DNA of 64,000 nucleotides from Dichotomocladium elegans (lineage: Eukaryota; Mucoromycota; Mucoromycetes; Mucorales; Lichtheimiaceae), in contig JAIXMN010000007.1 in assembly GCA_025716815.1 (NCBI GenBank), forward strand, positions 1,319,501 to 1,383,500, in the 5' to 3' direction. Position 1 is the first letter of the stretch, and each line of letters opens with the position of its first letter. Positions 1 to 13,359 of this stretch are shown here, in pieces. Below the pieces are notes generated by a model. It was not told the origin of the DNA, searched no databases, and saw only the letters and a list, made by a program, of their open reading frames with translations. Made by a program: the position numbers and the translations under genes.

Positions 1-1165
1 GAGAGCAATGAGGATCGTTTACTGTATGATGCTGTAATAGATGCAAATGCATGCATCCAATTGACACCGCCTCACACTTTCACGCTCTGCCATGAACGAC
101 AAACGCAAGTACGCTGTCAGCAGGAGAAGATGTGTATCTTATGAAGCATGAATAAAAAACTGTCCTCTGTTTGCGACATAGTGTAACCAGGTTTATCGTC
201 CAAGGAAGCGGTCTGTACGTACTGCATTAGCCTTCTCGGAAGAGAGCATGCTGAATATCGGATATGCCAGTAAAATAAAAAATGTCTGGACCCAATGTTT
301 TCGGAAAGGAAGATATCATGTGTCACATCGCGGTATTTGCTGCAGCACTGTTCAATCACAGGAAGCCATGAATGATTACCATCCACACACACATCCACAC
401 ACACACTCTCTTCCCCTTTCTCGATAGTCTTGCCCTGTATAGTCATTCAAGTTCTGACAAACCGCGTGAGGAGAAGACCCGCCTGCGGGTCACCTGACTC
501 CACGGTGAAGCCGCCATTGGACTGGGATGTGCCGCTTCTGCTGAGGTGTTCCTCGCCTCTTGTGCTGTGTCCTGCCTTCGCAATCGCGTCGCTTATGGGT
601 CTGGTGTAACCCGGTGCTTCTTCTGGCATGTATCCGATTTCGTTTTGGTATTAAGCCGAGGGCGATTCGTGTCTTCTGTTACTGATACAAATTTTTTACT
701 ATGATAAAGCATAATTTGCACACGTGCAAGAGCACCGAATGAAGAAATTTTAATCTTCAGAAGTCCCAACGATCCCATGCCAAGCCATTTGTTCATTTCG
801 TTGTAGCGCGAGATGGATAGGCGCACGCATAGGCGCTGCATGCACATAACTTTTCAACGGGTCAAGTTATGAAGAGCTTACCGACCACGCGGAATGCATA
901 TTTTTTCTTCTTGAATACGATTAATAAGGCTGGGATAGCGTACAAGTTTGGGATAAGATCGAAGAAGAAAAAGAGAGAGGGGTGTGAGTGGAAGGGAAAG
1001 GAGAAAGATCGGAAGGGAGAGGGATAGAAAGGGAATGAATGCCTGCTTCTAATAAAAAGAAGAAAGAGAAAAGAGCACGTGTGGTCTTGTCTCTGCGTGC
1101 GCTGCGCCGTGGTGGTGGGGTTTGTTGCTTTGATTGTCACTATTCTCTCGTCTTCTCTTATTCCT
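1..1165. other. Intergenic; no gene supported
   Basis: Only short unconserved open frames are present. A purine-rich tract lies at about 957-1070 and the stretch directly downstream of the GTPase stop is probably its 3' UTR. I see no RNA gene or repeat. Confidence 0.5.
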
Positions 1166-1890
1166 TCACAAGACTAAGCACTTGAGCTTCTTTCTGTGTT
1201 TATCTTTACCGGGTATCTGCTTGTTGATTTGTCTGACCACATCAAAGAACACCTCGTCCACGTTGATCTTGTACCGCGCCGACGTCTCATAGAACGGCTT
1301 GCCACCCCACTGCTGGGACAGCATCATGCCTTGCTCCCGTGACACCATACGCTCGTCGTCTAGATCACATTTGTTACCGACAAGCACCATCGGCACCTAT
1401 CGTATGGGGGGGGGGAAAGCAAGGCAAAAAAGAAATAAAAAACGGCGTGGCATGTCAGCAATCAAAGTGTCGCATGAGCACATCACCTACATCACTCCCC
1501 ATATTACATTGTCCGAGTCCTTCACGCGCAGGATTTGTTCGCGCAGCTCGTGAAGATCGTTGAGAGTCACCATGCTCGTGATTGAAAAGACAAGCAAGAA
1601 GCCTTGGCCGTTTTTCATGTACAGGTCGCGCATGGCGGTAAACTGCTCTGTGCCGGCCGTATCAAGAATTTCAAGCATACATTGCTGACCGTCGACTTCA
1701 ACTTGCTTTCTGTAAGAATCTTCAATAGTAGGATCGTATTTCTCGACGAAAATCGACTGGACAAACTGAACTGTCTAGAGTAACCGGTGAGATGGAGCCG
1801 GCCCTAGCTGTTTCTCGAGAACGAGGGTCTTACCAAAGCTGATTTGCCTACACCACCAGATCCGAGAACGACCAATTTGTATTCCCTCAT
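1166..1890 (-). CDS. RSR1: Rap1/Rsr1-type Ras-family small GTPase
   Basis: Membrane-anchored GTP/GDP switch; fungal Rsr1/Bud1/Krev-1 proteins set polarity sites upstream of Cdc42. Exons read on the minus strand are 1890-1834, 1774-1508 and 1396-1166; both introns are phase 0 with GT-AG ends, giving 184 residues, the usual Rap1 length. Visible motifs are the P-loop GSGGVGKS (residues 10-17), the effector loop [11 protein letters not shown] (32-42), DTAGTEQ (57-63, with the Thr61 typical of Rap rather than Ras), NKCD (116-119) and a C-terminal CLVL box (181-184) predicting geranylgeranylation after a Lys-rich stretch. A 5' UTR intron between about 1957 and 1891 is possible but not proven. The Rap/Rsr1 class is secure; the exact orthologue name is inference. 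Confidence 0.95.
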
Positions 1891-1957
1891 GCTATAAAAG
1901 AAAGATGAGTCGTCTGGAGTATATGAATATGAGGTGTACAAAATGTGACGCTTACAT

Positions 1958-2640
1958 TAGAGACTGAATTCAAATGGAATGGGGCAATAAAAAAACCAAA
2001 AAGAGGAATAAAAGAGAGAAAGGGGTTGGCGTCAAAAAAGAAGAAGAAGAAAAAGGCAAGAGTGAGCGAGAAAGATAGAGATAGAGAGAAAGATGATTCC
2101 CTCTCGCTCTCGCTCTCGCCCTGATGCTCTCTCCCTTTTACTTTCTCTTTCTTTCTCTCTCTCTATCTCTCTCTCTCTTTCTCTCTCTCTCTTCTTTTTT
2201 TTTTTTTCAGACGCGCGCGTGTGTGTGTATGTGTGCCCTTGTGTGCGTGTGTATATATGTGTGTGTGTCCCGCTGAGTTTCTTTTTGAAGAAGCATCACC
2301 GTTTTCGTCATGGATAAATCCCCAAAGCGCTGTACTCTCTCTTCCCTTGGTCGGCCCCTCTGATTTTTACCCCTTTAAAATTCGAATCTTTTCTTTTGTC
2401 AGATTAACGGGTTTTTAAAAAAACGTGCACCGCAACGAGTGACGAACGGCCACAAGGAGCGTACACGCGGACCTTGAAACGCCGATCCAAGTGGTCCCAT
2501 TGCAATCCAATGCTGTGTACAGTACACTGCACTACGCACTTTGCTTTCAAAATAAAGACACCAAGCAGTTATACATATCAGTGCCCGAAAACATGTCCAT
2601 CATATCTCCGTTTAACTACTGGCGGGCTTAACTTCGAAGT
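1958..2640. other. Upstream region of the GTPase gene with CT/GT simple repeats
   Basis: A long pyrimidine run (about 2098-2206) is followed by a GT-rich run (about 2217-2268). On the GTPase strand these are purine and CA tracts in the promoter or 5' UTR. No coding potential recognised. Confidence 0.5.
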
Positions 2641-3330
2641 CTATCCAAGGCGGATCAATCCAAGAGGTAATCTAGGTGCATTATCCCACGTCTCCGTCGT
2701 ACGTTCATAACTTATCCATCACATCGATGCCAGCCTTCGCAAAACTACAATAATGTACCGTTACAATAGCATTGTTTGGAACTTTGGATTGCTCGTCGGC
2801 TTCATTCTTTTATTGATGGGTGGCTCGGAAACAAGACGGCTGTTGTGCTGCTATTGTATCCATTTACAAACGTCCATGCCCTCTATGCTGCCTTTCACAT
2901 TAAGATGGATTTCAGCTTTAGCAGGGACAACACGGGATTCCCTAAAGCCAGTGTCTTGGATATTCCTCTTTATACAGGATAAAATCGAAACCACCCTCCT
3001 GCCTTCCCCCATTAACTTGGGATCCTTTTGAGGCATTGATGAAGCATCGTCTTGGATCCTCTAAATTACTTAATTCTGGGTGCAGGTATTCTAGGAGAGT
3101 GGATGAATTCTCGTTTCAGATACTCTAAAATACCTCTCTCATGCTTTTCATTAAGGACAGGCAGATGTCCTCTGGTTTTACGCGCGTTAAACATGCATAT
3201 GACATCTCTTCGTACTGTTATAACCATCGCTATGCTGCGCGGACATATGTTTCCAACGGGGTTGCTGCTGCTGATGGTTTCAAACCTCGGCTTAAAAATT
3301 CGACTTTGTCTTGGTCAATGAGTAACTATA
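2640..3330 (-). pseudogene. Decayed Tc1/mariner-like transposase fragment (copy A)
   Basis: Read on the minus strand this matches the HTH and first DDE portions of the element family described at 34280-36845. A peptide like EIHLNVKGSI corresponds to the family's SGFHxNMKRSM block, which follows the first catalytic Asp. The stretch near 3035-3150 aligns with the family's block ending in VDENxSIVLEQLMEQLL. Frames are broken throughout and the first Asp context is lost. Boundaries are approximate. Confidence 0.55.
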
Positions 3331-4555
3331 GACCCATCGAGATCAGACTTATCAACAACGTGATTCTAAGGGGTTTTATATATAGAGAAATTGGTTTGAA
3401 AATGTTGAATGTGTGTGGAAATAAAGAAGTGTCCGATATATACCGAAGAGAGGTCTTTGTGTGACATATATGGGGGGGGCAAGTGCACTTTGTGGACTTT
3501 GCCTGCCTAACATTACCCGCAAGAGATAAAGATACGACAAGATGCATTCAAAATATTCGTAAATAGGCCCTTGGAGGTGCAAGTCGTGCACATTGCAATG
3601 CTTTAATGCTCACAATGGGTTTCAAATAGAAAAGCCCAAAAATATACCAAAGGAAAAAAGACGTACCCTCCCCCCATGACATGTCAGTTTTGCGTTGTTG
3701 AAAAGAGTGGGTGTGCGCATGGCTTCAGTCTTCTGTGACGCATGTGTAACAATCAAATCGCGCTATCGCCTTCTGGAAATAATGAGTTGTTTCTGTATTA
3801 GGACCGAGATCGGCAATAGACAGTGTCCACCCCTTTGCGACAGGGAGCATAGCTATGAGGTGTACGCTGCCAGGTACTGTGCGCAATCATGGTGGTTGGC
3901 GTCACGAACCGTTTTGGTTCATGAAGCCGTTTAAAAAGATGGCATGAAAAGAAGTTTGTTTGGTCAAGTTCGATGACCAACGACAAAGAAAAAACGATTC
4001 GTTCCTTTATTGAGCAAAATGGCTCGTACGATTAAAACACGGTACAGAAAAAATAACAACCTCCTGCTCTCTCCATTTTACCCCGCAAGTACACAGAAAA
4101 AGCAAAATTGCACGGAGGGGATTTATCTTTGGCGCATATATCTACTAGATGGATTACTCTCAGCCATGGATTTATTCTGATGCACGTTCATTGATGATGA
4201 GGATAGAGACCTGTCGTGGTTCTTCCTTTGGCTTCAAACGTGCCATTTGTCGAGCAAAGACAGGAGACAGCAGGCCATTCGAGCACACGCGATATACGAG
4301 AATGTACATACCGAGACAATAGCAAGGTTCGTGAAGTAGAGGACCCGTTTCCTTGTATGCGAACATTAAGCTTCATCGAGATACCGTTGACCCGACTTCA
4401 GAAGCCGATACAGGACCCCTGGGTTTTATTTATGGTGGCGGTCTGGGAACTAGAGTTAAGCAAGTGACTTTTGGCCGCTCCTTTGCTATGCGGGAAGAAG
4501 GCCCCTAAATATAGCACAGGGTCATGCCACCCTGGACCACTCATACACCCGCAGC
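3331..4555. other. Intergenic; no gene supported
   Basis: Contains a short G-run near 3471-3479 and several short open frames without recognisable motifs. It probably includes the promoter of the small gene starting at 4652. Confidence 0.4.
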
Positions 4556-4561
4556 GAAGTG

Positions 4562-4568
4562 TATAAAA
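4562..4568 (+). promoter_or_regulatory. TATA box for the small gene at 4652
   Basis: TATAAAA lies 84 bases before the start codon, a normal distance for a fungal core promoter with a short leader. Confidence 0.55.
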
Positions 4569-4651
4569 GACGCATTTTTTCAGAGCCACGCGACCCCAAT
4601 TAACTTCTTTTCCTTGTACAAATTCACTTCCTTGATACATACACATACATT

Positions 4652-4978
4652 ATGATGAACATTGTTGCCCCTTGCCCCAAAAAGCCCTCTACCTTTGCAC
4701 TGTGCAACGATGTCCACCCTTCCACTAATGTCACTGCTGCCCTTACGGCCATGGACGAGGATGATGCCTGCAAGGAGCTCCAACAAATTCTCTCTTCTCA
4801 TCAGCAGCAATTCAACTACGGCCAAGAGGAGATTGCCCGCACCGCTAACCCGCTCCCTCTTGACTCGAGCTTCTCGATTGTGCCGCTTCACCACTGGCAG
4901 ATCGAGCGGAGCAGCAAGCATCGCCCTCGGTCATACAGCGTTGGCGACCCCGGCATTCCCATGAGTATGGCCTACTAG
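4652..4978 (+). CDS. Small protein of unknown function (108 aa)
   Basis: Single-exon frame beginning with tandem Met codons and ending in a tyrosine before TAG. I do not recognise the family. The protein is hydrophilic with no signal peptide or membrane segment, has a Gln-rich centre (LQQILSSHQQQFNYGQ, about residues 43-58) and a basic Arg/Ser-rich stretch (about 86-96, RSSKHRPRSYS) that could be a phosphorylation or localisation site. The TATA box 84 bases upstream and an AT-rich trailing sequence with polyadenylation-like signals support a real short transcript. Function cannot be inferred. Confidence 0.5.
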   Translation: MMNIVAPCPKKPSTFALCNDVHPSTNVTAALTAMDEDDACKELQQILSSHQQQFNYGQEEIARTANPLPLDSSFSIVPLHHWQIERSSKHRPRSYSVGDPGIPMSMAY

Positions 4979-5679
4979 GTGAATTAGATCATCACCAGCA
5001 ACAACAAGGAAAACAAACCTCCCATATACAGGACATGCATCACCTTTTGTAAATAAGAAACCCAACCCTATACGATTCCCTTCTTTTAAACATATTCTTT
5101 TCACGAGAAAGGGGATGAAAGCAGATACATTCATGCTCCAGATCCCTCTTCCCAGATTTGAACTTCCTTCTGTTGTCTATATTATCTCCTTACTGTCAAA
5201 TAATTGTCAATATAAGATACACTCCCAAGCCAATCCATGCTTTCTTTTTTTTTTTTAATCATGAAGCACTATCCAAACATGTGGATATAGTATAAATAAT
5301 GCAGGGATCTTGAACGCTGGGTTCTTGTTTATGTATGCACATATACTAAAAGAGAAATTCTTCGCAGTAAGACACGCTATATCAACTGTTTTCCGGAGAG
5401 CGAAGGCCGATAATAAAACAGGTTACATGAAAACTTTATGCCAAGCGATATCACGAGTGGTAATTCAAAGCTGACAAAGGAATGACAGTTGCTACAGCTG
5501 AGAAACCTGTGGGAAGAGCATGGTTCTTTCTCTATCTGCTTCTTGACCGTCATGGGATCAAGGTTTATCATGCGTCAGTCAGCTGGACCTCGTCATCGCA
5601 TGCTGATTTCACAACCACGAGTGGGCTAACCACACTTGCATCATAGTGTTTCCTTTTTCCTTTACAGGAACACGCCTGC
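4979..5679. other. Trailer of the small gene and intergenic DNA
   Basis: AT-rich sequence with a T-run near 5245-5257. No coding signal that I can support. Confidence 0.45.
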
Positions 5680-5807
5680 ATTCTTGTAGCACGAATACTT
5701 TATAGTCAAAATTGAAGTCGCATGTGCGCAGCGAAAGGTGTCGCACAAAAAAAAAAGCTTGGCTAAAAATATGAGCTTGCTTTTTCATACCCATTCTACA
5801 GTCTGAA

Positions 5808-6150
5808 ATGAGCAATGATTGGCAGGGCCATGTTGCTGATGAACGTGGCTGCCATGAATCTATGGACTACGCCATTGAAGAGGAAATGTATCCTTTTCAA
5901 TCCGGTTGTTTTCACCCAGAATATCCACGTAGTCTATCGTGCAAGCATGACCCTGACCTTATTGCTACGCATATCCCCAAGCGAAAGGATTCAGATGAAA
6001 GTAGCAAACTTTAAGCGTGGCTACACAATGTGCACCGACAAAGAGAAGGTCTATGTTCGCGCAATACAGCAATGGGCATTACAGTATGAAAAGGACCTTG
6101 ACAGCAAATCTAAGAAATGAAGAGCATAAAACTGTGTTGATTATATTATA
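5808..6150 (+). pseudogene. Tc1/mariner transposase N-terminal relic (copy B)
   Basis: Begins with a Met-Ser-Asn start common to the family, followed by the blocks HVADERGCHESMDYAIEEEM and DPDLIATHIPKRKDSDE. A frameshift after about 5995 moves the reading to a second frame carrying FKRGYTMCTDKEKVYV and QYEKDLDS. The HTH and the DDE domain are absent. The same N-terminal module recurs at 13.9-14.1, 26.8-27.1, 36.5-36.7, 40.56-41.0, 45.5-45.8 and 58.37-58.68 kb. Confidence 0.65.
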
Positions 6151-7090
6151 TATGATATCGTGTACTCCGTGATATGGGTGCTGCGGCGCCTTCCGGAGAA
6201 AACGTCCCTCCGAAATCTTTCTGGCACTTGCCCGGAAACTCGCAGGCAGCGAATGATAGAGATAAAATTGAGGCAAGCGGCAAGATCCCCGGTTCCACAT
6301 TCAACGTACTGGACCATCGTCTTCGGTGCCCAGTATGCAAGGTTCTCATTGCTGAAGGATGGACAGCGCTTGCTGGTTTAAACCCGTCTATCAGGTACAC
6401 CTCGAATCCATGCTCCCGTAACAGTTCCCTGAAGCCTCTCCCATGCATGGGCTCATGGAATTGAGCCATAGGCGCTGACCAGTTCCCGAAAACGAAAGAC
6501 CGCGGTGATGCCAAACTTCTCTTTAAAGTCTTGGGCAAGCTTAATATCAGAGAGTTGTTTGTTGAAATAAGCTGACAGACGGAATGTTTGGAAGAGAAAG
6601 GCTCGGGGCACGTGGTCGGTCATGGCATGACTATAAAACTCCTGGAGTACCTCAGACACCTCGGACCTTACACGGAGAATGCGGCGGAAGTCATCCAGAA
6701 CCAGTGTGCGGCTTCGATCCTCAGACAGGCGGTGCTCCGCAAATGCAACTTCAGGTTGTTGCACCCTGTGCAGCTGCTTCAACCGACGGAACTTTTAGCT
6801 CATGCGTGCCTTGTCCTGCTGGGATTCGGTATACCGGAACTGTCGAGCCGCGATATTTGTTGAGTCCTCGTGCACGCAGTACATAAGGTCTTGTCGGCCG
6901 GGATCGACGGCTACATATCGACCTGATATTTCTTCATGACCCGCCTGGCTCAGGCTTGTGATGTAAGCTATGAGCTCCTTGTTTGTTTTTAGAGGTATCG
7001 AGTATGATCCTTGGTTTCCTATAAACAATGGACAGTTGCGCAGTCTGCTTATTTCATTAACTACATCAACAACCTTCTCCTCCATGTGTT
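6140..7090 (-). pseudogene. Fanzor/TnpB-like nuclease relic, locus 1
   Basis: Three successive minus-strand segments make up the relic: about 7085-6795, 6782-6453 and 6538-6146. The first carries YVAVDPGRQDLMYC, the RuvC-I block with its Asp, then FRYTESQQDKARM. The last carries GNWSAPMAQFHEPMHGRGF and HGFEVYLIDGFKPAS, the region where Fanzors place their rearranged RuvC-II Glu; here the expected Glu (YLIDE in the sister copies) is Gly. A shifted frame near 6290 reads GDLAACLNF, the RuvC-III block. The N-terminal half of the protein is deleted between the first 20 or so residues and RuvC-I. Frameshifts and the Glu loss indicate an inactive gene. The family assignment rests on motif order and is good but not proven. 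Confidence 0.65.
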
Positions 7091-7450
7091 CTCCGGTATG
7101 ATCACTATAATATTAAATTCTTTTATTGCAATCTAACACCCACTATTCTTTGAAGACTGACCAATCGTACCAATACTTGATGAGCCATGAAAGAGAGGAG
7201 ATTCTGGACACCCTTCCGCTCCTTCTGCTCCTTTTCGCTGTTGACGTTCTCCAACTCCTCTGTCCTGAATATCGCGAGGACACCCATACTACTCTTCGGA
7301 GGTAAGTTATAGGGTATGGAGAAGAGGTACAGTAGTGTTTATTGTTGTCTACTATGTTCCAATCCGTGGATCTGAAATCGTTTTACCTATTGATACGATA
7401 ACTTTATACGATTCTATGCGTCATTATTTGTATCAAGCACATGCGGCTCC

Positions 7451-8742
7451 TTGCATTTCATTGATTAGAGATTCGTTATATTCTATTCTTAATTCGTCCC
7501 TCTCATTACAATGATCGAAGTACGCTTTGTTACTTTATATTAGATTCGATTTTGCTAAAGGATAAAGCTGACAGACGGTGATGACAGTTGTAGAACCCGT
7601 GGTTAACGAAGTCGCGTATAACGTCAAATCATATGCCTCTCGACTTTGCTCTTATAGCGGTTGATGGATCCCCGCCGACGATGCGCATGCTTTGGGGCAA
7701 TGTCGACGAAGGAGAAATGGAATTAAAGTATCCTTTGCAAGAATAAATCATCAAACGAAAGAAGGCCTCGACGAGGGCGTGAATCGTGTCGACAGAGTGT
7801 CCGAAACTAAGCCTGTATTCGGTAAACTCATGGCTGACGAAGGATTGAGCATACATACATGTACTTCAAATACAGTACTGTGCCTCCGAGTGCTTCACGA
7901 GAGGTAGCAAGCTTGAGAAGAAACTCAACTCTCTGAATTCAAATCCTGAAAGAGAAAAACACTGTTTGGGATGACAATCTGCTCTGCTCTGCTCTGCTTC
8001 ACGTACATAATGCCACAAACTTATCCGTGGTGTATATACGCTTTCGGCTGCTGCTGAAGAAAAAAAAACTAAAAAGGGTATCTATCGTTGAAAGCAATAC
8101 CGTTAAGCGCTACCCTATGCATTTGTATAGTACACGTAAGAATTTGTAATCTGGCCGCTTTTAAACGGGTGTCTACCCCAACCCCCCAATAGGTGCTCAA
8201 ATAAACATAATCACGGCAGGCAGGCATGTCCGAGGATAGCCTGTTAACAACAAGACTGTGGAAAGAGGGACAAAGGCAGCCAACTTTCAGGTGGCAATGA
8301 AGGTCGCGAGAAGATGTTCGAGCAGGTCAAGATGATCCATTACTTTTTTCCTTAAGGATTACTTTTGCAAATATATCCCAGTCCTTTAGGTGGACAAGCC
8401 TCTTTCCTTTGAAGATTTGTAGAATAAATAAATAACCTACCACTACTACTCGGGGAACTCTTCTCTTTTCATTTTGTGTCAAGGAACAAAAAATGGGTCT
8501 TGTTCTTGTTACGTGGTATTTTTCTGACCTTCCCGCATTTGACGAGGACCTGCAACTCGTGTTCAGATCCCTCTGGGTTCAAAAAATTTGCTGGAGGGGG
8601 GACGAGGGGCGAGGAGGGGAGTCGCGAGCGGACAGCACAGAAAGAAAAAAGACACGCCAGCTGCCATATTTTTTCTTGTCTTTTCTTTTGACATCAGGGC
8701 CATCTTCCACCATCGCCAGCTAAGAAAAAAGATATACCAAAA
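7451..8742. other. Intergenic; upstream of CCT3
   Basis: No recognisable gene. A short frame on the plus strand at about 7635-7740 has no identifiable motif. The last 300 bases before 8743 are purine-rich and contain the probable CCT3 promoter. Confidence 0.4.
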
Positions 8743-11068
8743 ATGCAGGCACCCGTACTAGTTATGAGTACGTTACTATTACCAAGTTCTGTGGATATTA
8801 GCGACTGTTATATTTACTCCATCTCCTTTTTTTTCCCTCTGTGGGGACAATTATTAGACACAAACATGGAACGCGAGTCTGGTCGCAAGGCTCAGCTGTC
8901 GAACATTACTGCTGCAAAGGTATGTCTTTTGCAGGACTTGAGAACTTAGCATTGGAGCTTCTTCAGACGAAACACGTTGTCCATCTCAAGGCATCTGATA
9001 TCTAATTGTCCTACTGTTCATATGGAATGCTCCATCTCTTATGTATAGACTGTTGCCGATGTCATCCGCACATCCCTTGGACCCCGATCCATGCTTAAGA
9101 TGCTTCTTGATCCAATGGGTGGTATCCTCCTGACGAACGATGGTAACGCGATTCTGCGTGAGATCGAGGTAAATCATCCAGCTGCCAAGAGCATGATTGA
9201 ACTTTCGAGGACACAAGATGAAGAGGTTGGTGATGGTACCACCAGCGTCATTATTCTCGGTAAGAATAGAGCGCGGAAGAAACATTGAGCATGGCTGGCT
9301 GGCAAGGTCGTCCAGGAAAGCCTATTTCGTATAGCAACTGATTTATATGTACATCGCTGTCTGTGCATACGTTGCTTTATAGCTGGTGAAGTGCTTGCGG
9401 AAGCCCTACCTCATATCCAGAACAACATTCATCCCATCATCATCATCAGCGCGTTTAAGAAGGCCTTGGACGATGCTCTTCAAATTGTGGAGGAAATTTC
9501 CACTCCCGTGAACGTCAATGATGACAAGGAGATGCTTGCGCTGATCAAGTCATCGATTGGCACCAAGTTTGTCAACACCTGGAGTGATCTTATGTGCAAG
9601 CTTGCTTTGGACTCAGTTCGCACTGTGGCGATTGAGGAAGAAGGTACGGGTCGCATGGAGGTGGACCTAAAGCGCTACGCCCGCGTGGAGAAGGTAAATG
9701 ATGGCTTTTATTTGCGGCGAAAGATCGAATATCATAGCTTTTGCATATATTATCAGATTCCTGGAGGCGAAATCGAAGAGTCCCGCGTGTTGGACGGTGT
9801 GATCCTTAACAAGGATATTACGCATCCCAAGATGCGCCGCCGTATCGAGAATCCGCGTATTATTCTCTTGGACTGCCCGTTGGAGTACAAGAAGGGTGAA
9901 TCGCAGACTAACATTGAGATTAGCAAGGAGGCCGACTGGAACAGGATATTGCAGATCGAGGAGGAGCAGATCAAGGCCATGTGTGACAAGATCATTGAAC
10001 TCAAGCCTGACCTTGTCTTTACAGAGAAGGGTGTTTCCGGTAAGTGGCCGGTGATGCATCTAACCACAGGAAGAGAAGCATGCTAAGGAATACGCCAGAC
10101 CTTGCCCAGCACTACTTTGTCAAAGCAAACATCACCGCCATCCGTCGTGTGCGCAAGACCGACAACAACCGTATTGCCCGTGCTACGGGTGCTACCATCG
10201 TCAATCGTGTTGATGATCTCAAGGATACGGATGTCGGTACCAAATGCGGTCTCTTTAACATTGAAAAAATTGGAGATGAGTATGTATGCGACGCAAGTAA
10301 AGGATCGCGCAGGATTCTGATTGAGTGTTTGCCTGTTTGTTCTCTATATAGATATTTTACCTTCTTGACCAAGTGCCAGGATCCCAAAGCATGCTCCATT
10401 ATTCTCCGTGGCCCCAGCAAAGACATTATAGCTGAGGTTGAACGTAACCTCCAGGATGCCATGTGCGTAGCACGCAACGTGTTCTTTAATGCTAAGCTTG
10501 CGCCTGGTGGTGGTGCTACCGAGATGGCGGTATCGGTCAAGTTAGAGGAAAAGGCGAAGCTGCTGGAGGGTGTTGAGCAATGGCCCTACCGCTCTGTGGC
10601 TGAAGCTATGGAGGTGATTCCCCGAACCCTGGTACAGAACTGTGGTGGCAACGCGATCAAGACCCTCACGCAACTCAGAGCCAAGCATGCCAACGGCGAG
10701 CATACCTTCGGCATTGATGGCGAATCGGGCAAGGTGGTTGACATGAAGGACTATGGCATCTGGGAGCCTACGGCTGTCAAGCTTCAGACCATCAAGACGG
10801 CTATTGAGGTATGAGAAAACATACAGCGGAGAAAAAAGGGATGTTACTTATAATATGTGACGATGGATCCAGTCCGCATGTCTGTTATTGCGTGTCGATG
10901 ATATCGTGTCCGGTCTCTCGAAGAACAAGCAGCAAGGCGGAGGCGGCGGAATGAGCGCAGAGGCAGCCCAGGTAGAGGGATTATAAACTTTTCAACGACA
11001 GGGTGCGCATAAGCTCATGATCCATTTTTACGTTTTTTTCTTAGGAAATGGCTGAGCAGCAGCAATAG
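8743..11068 (+). CDS. CCT3: T-complex chaperonin subunit gamma
   Basis: One of eight paralogous subunits of the cytosolic CCT/TRiC ring that folds actin, tubulin and other proteins using ATP. Exons: 8743-8767, 8858-8919, 9049-9259, 9383-9693, 9757-10039, 10099-10279, 10352-10808, 10873-10971, 11045-11068; all joins keep frame and use GT-AG ends, giving 550 residues against about 535-545 for the family. The start MQAPVLVMN is the conserved gamma-subunit N-terminus, which fixes the tiny first exon. Visible signatures are LDPMGG and [20 protein letters not shown], the ATP-binding GDGTT (about residues 91-95), the gamma-specific [17 protein letters not shown], and [12 protein letters not shown]. 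The C-terminus is Gly/Gln-rich, as is usual for these subunits. Confidence 0.97.
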
Positions 11069-11573
11069 TTTAGGTGGCGGGCTGCTCCTTTTTCTTTTCT
11101 GTCAGCATCTGCATTTCAACGTTCACAATCCCGCGCACTTTTTATACACACACGCACACACACACGCACACACGTACAAAGCACGCCCTTCCTCTCTTTT
11201 CTCTATAAAAATGAGCAGCTTCACTGTTCTGTGTAAAAGGATCCATTGGGTGTTTCAAAAATGGGAGCAGTCTTTTTGCCTGGGTAGGGGAGAAAAGGTC
11301 CGATGATGCCCACACACGCATGAGTAAAGATTTCCCGATAGGGTTTTTTGACAAATCAGAAAAGATGTATGGCTGGGTTTGTGTGTGTGTGTGGGGGGTT
11401 TGTTGGAAAGCAATAGATGGACAAAAAGGGGGGTGCTCTGGGCGGATCGAATGTGACTGTCCATCGCGATAATCTTGGGATCTCATTTAATATGCGACTA
11501 TTTGAATTGCGGATACGTTTGAGGCGAAACTAAACCATCTCTTCTTTCTTCTCTCCATCTTCCCTTGTAGAAT
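11069..11573. other. Intergenic between CCT3 and the homocitrate synthase gene
   Basis: Contains CA microsatellites at about 11146-11174 and a GT run at about 11380-11392, embedded in the CCT3 trailer and the next promoter. A splice-acceptor-like TTGTAG two bases before 11572 could end a 5' UTR intron of the downstream gene. Confidence 0.45.
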
Positions 11574-13141
<1,568 letters not shown>

Positions 13142-13359
13142 ATTAAGAAGCATATCTCCCAATCCATCCACTCTCAACTTCAACTCATTCATTGTTCCCT
13201 CCTCCCAATTTGCCTCGCGCAGATGCCCCCACCCTCTCCTCAAGACACGAACGCGGAACTATAGCATGCAAAAAAAAAGAAAAATATACATATCTACATT
13301 GATGAAGGATTAACCAGCAATACTGATCGGCTAGTTTCATACTTTGTTTTCAAAAAAAA

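Larger units (their letters stand above)
5680..7450 (+). mobile_element. Composite mariner-Fanzor element, internally deleted (copy B)
   Basis: Order: left end similar to other copies (about 5680-5810), a transposase N-terminal relic on the plus strand (5808-6150), a convergent Fanzor-type relic on the minus strand (6140-7090), then a right end (7090-7450) that is similar, inverted, to 13365-13480 and, in direct orientation, to 41160-41550. The transposase part breaks off after the block equivalent to EEHK and joins the Fanzor 3' end; the same join occurs at about 58690. Exact termini and target duplications were not resolved. Confidence 0.65.

Noticed and set aside
117..629. Two consecutive minus-strand open frames (109 and 60 residues)
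   Set aside because: No conserved motif, no plausible splice join and CA-repeat content; likely chance frames.
7629..7856. 75-residue minus-strand frame downstream of copy B
   Set aside because: It superficially resembled a transposase fragment but matches no other copy of the family in the window.
11142..11486. 114-residue minus-strand frame between CCT3 and homocitrate synthase
   Set aside because: It is made largely of CA/GT repeats and lies in trailer and promoter sequence.
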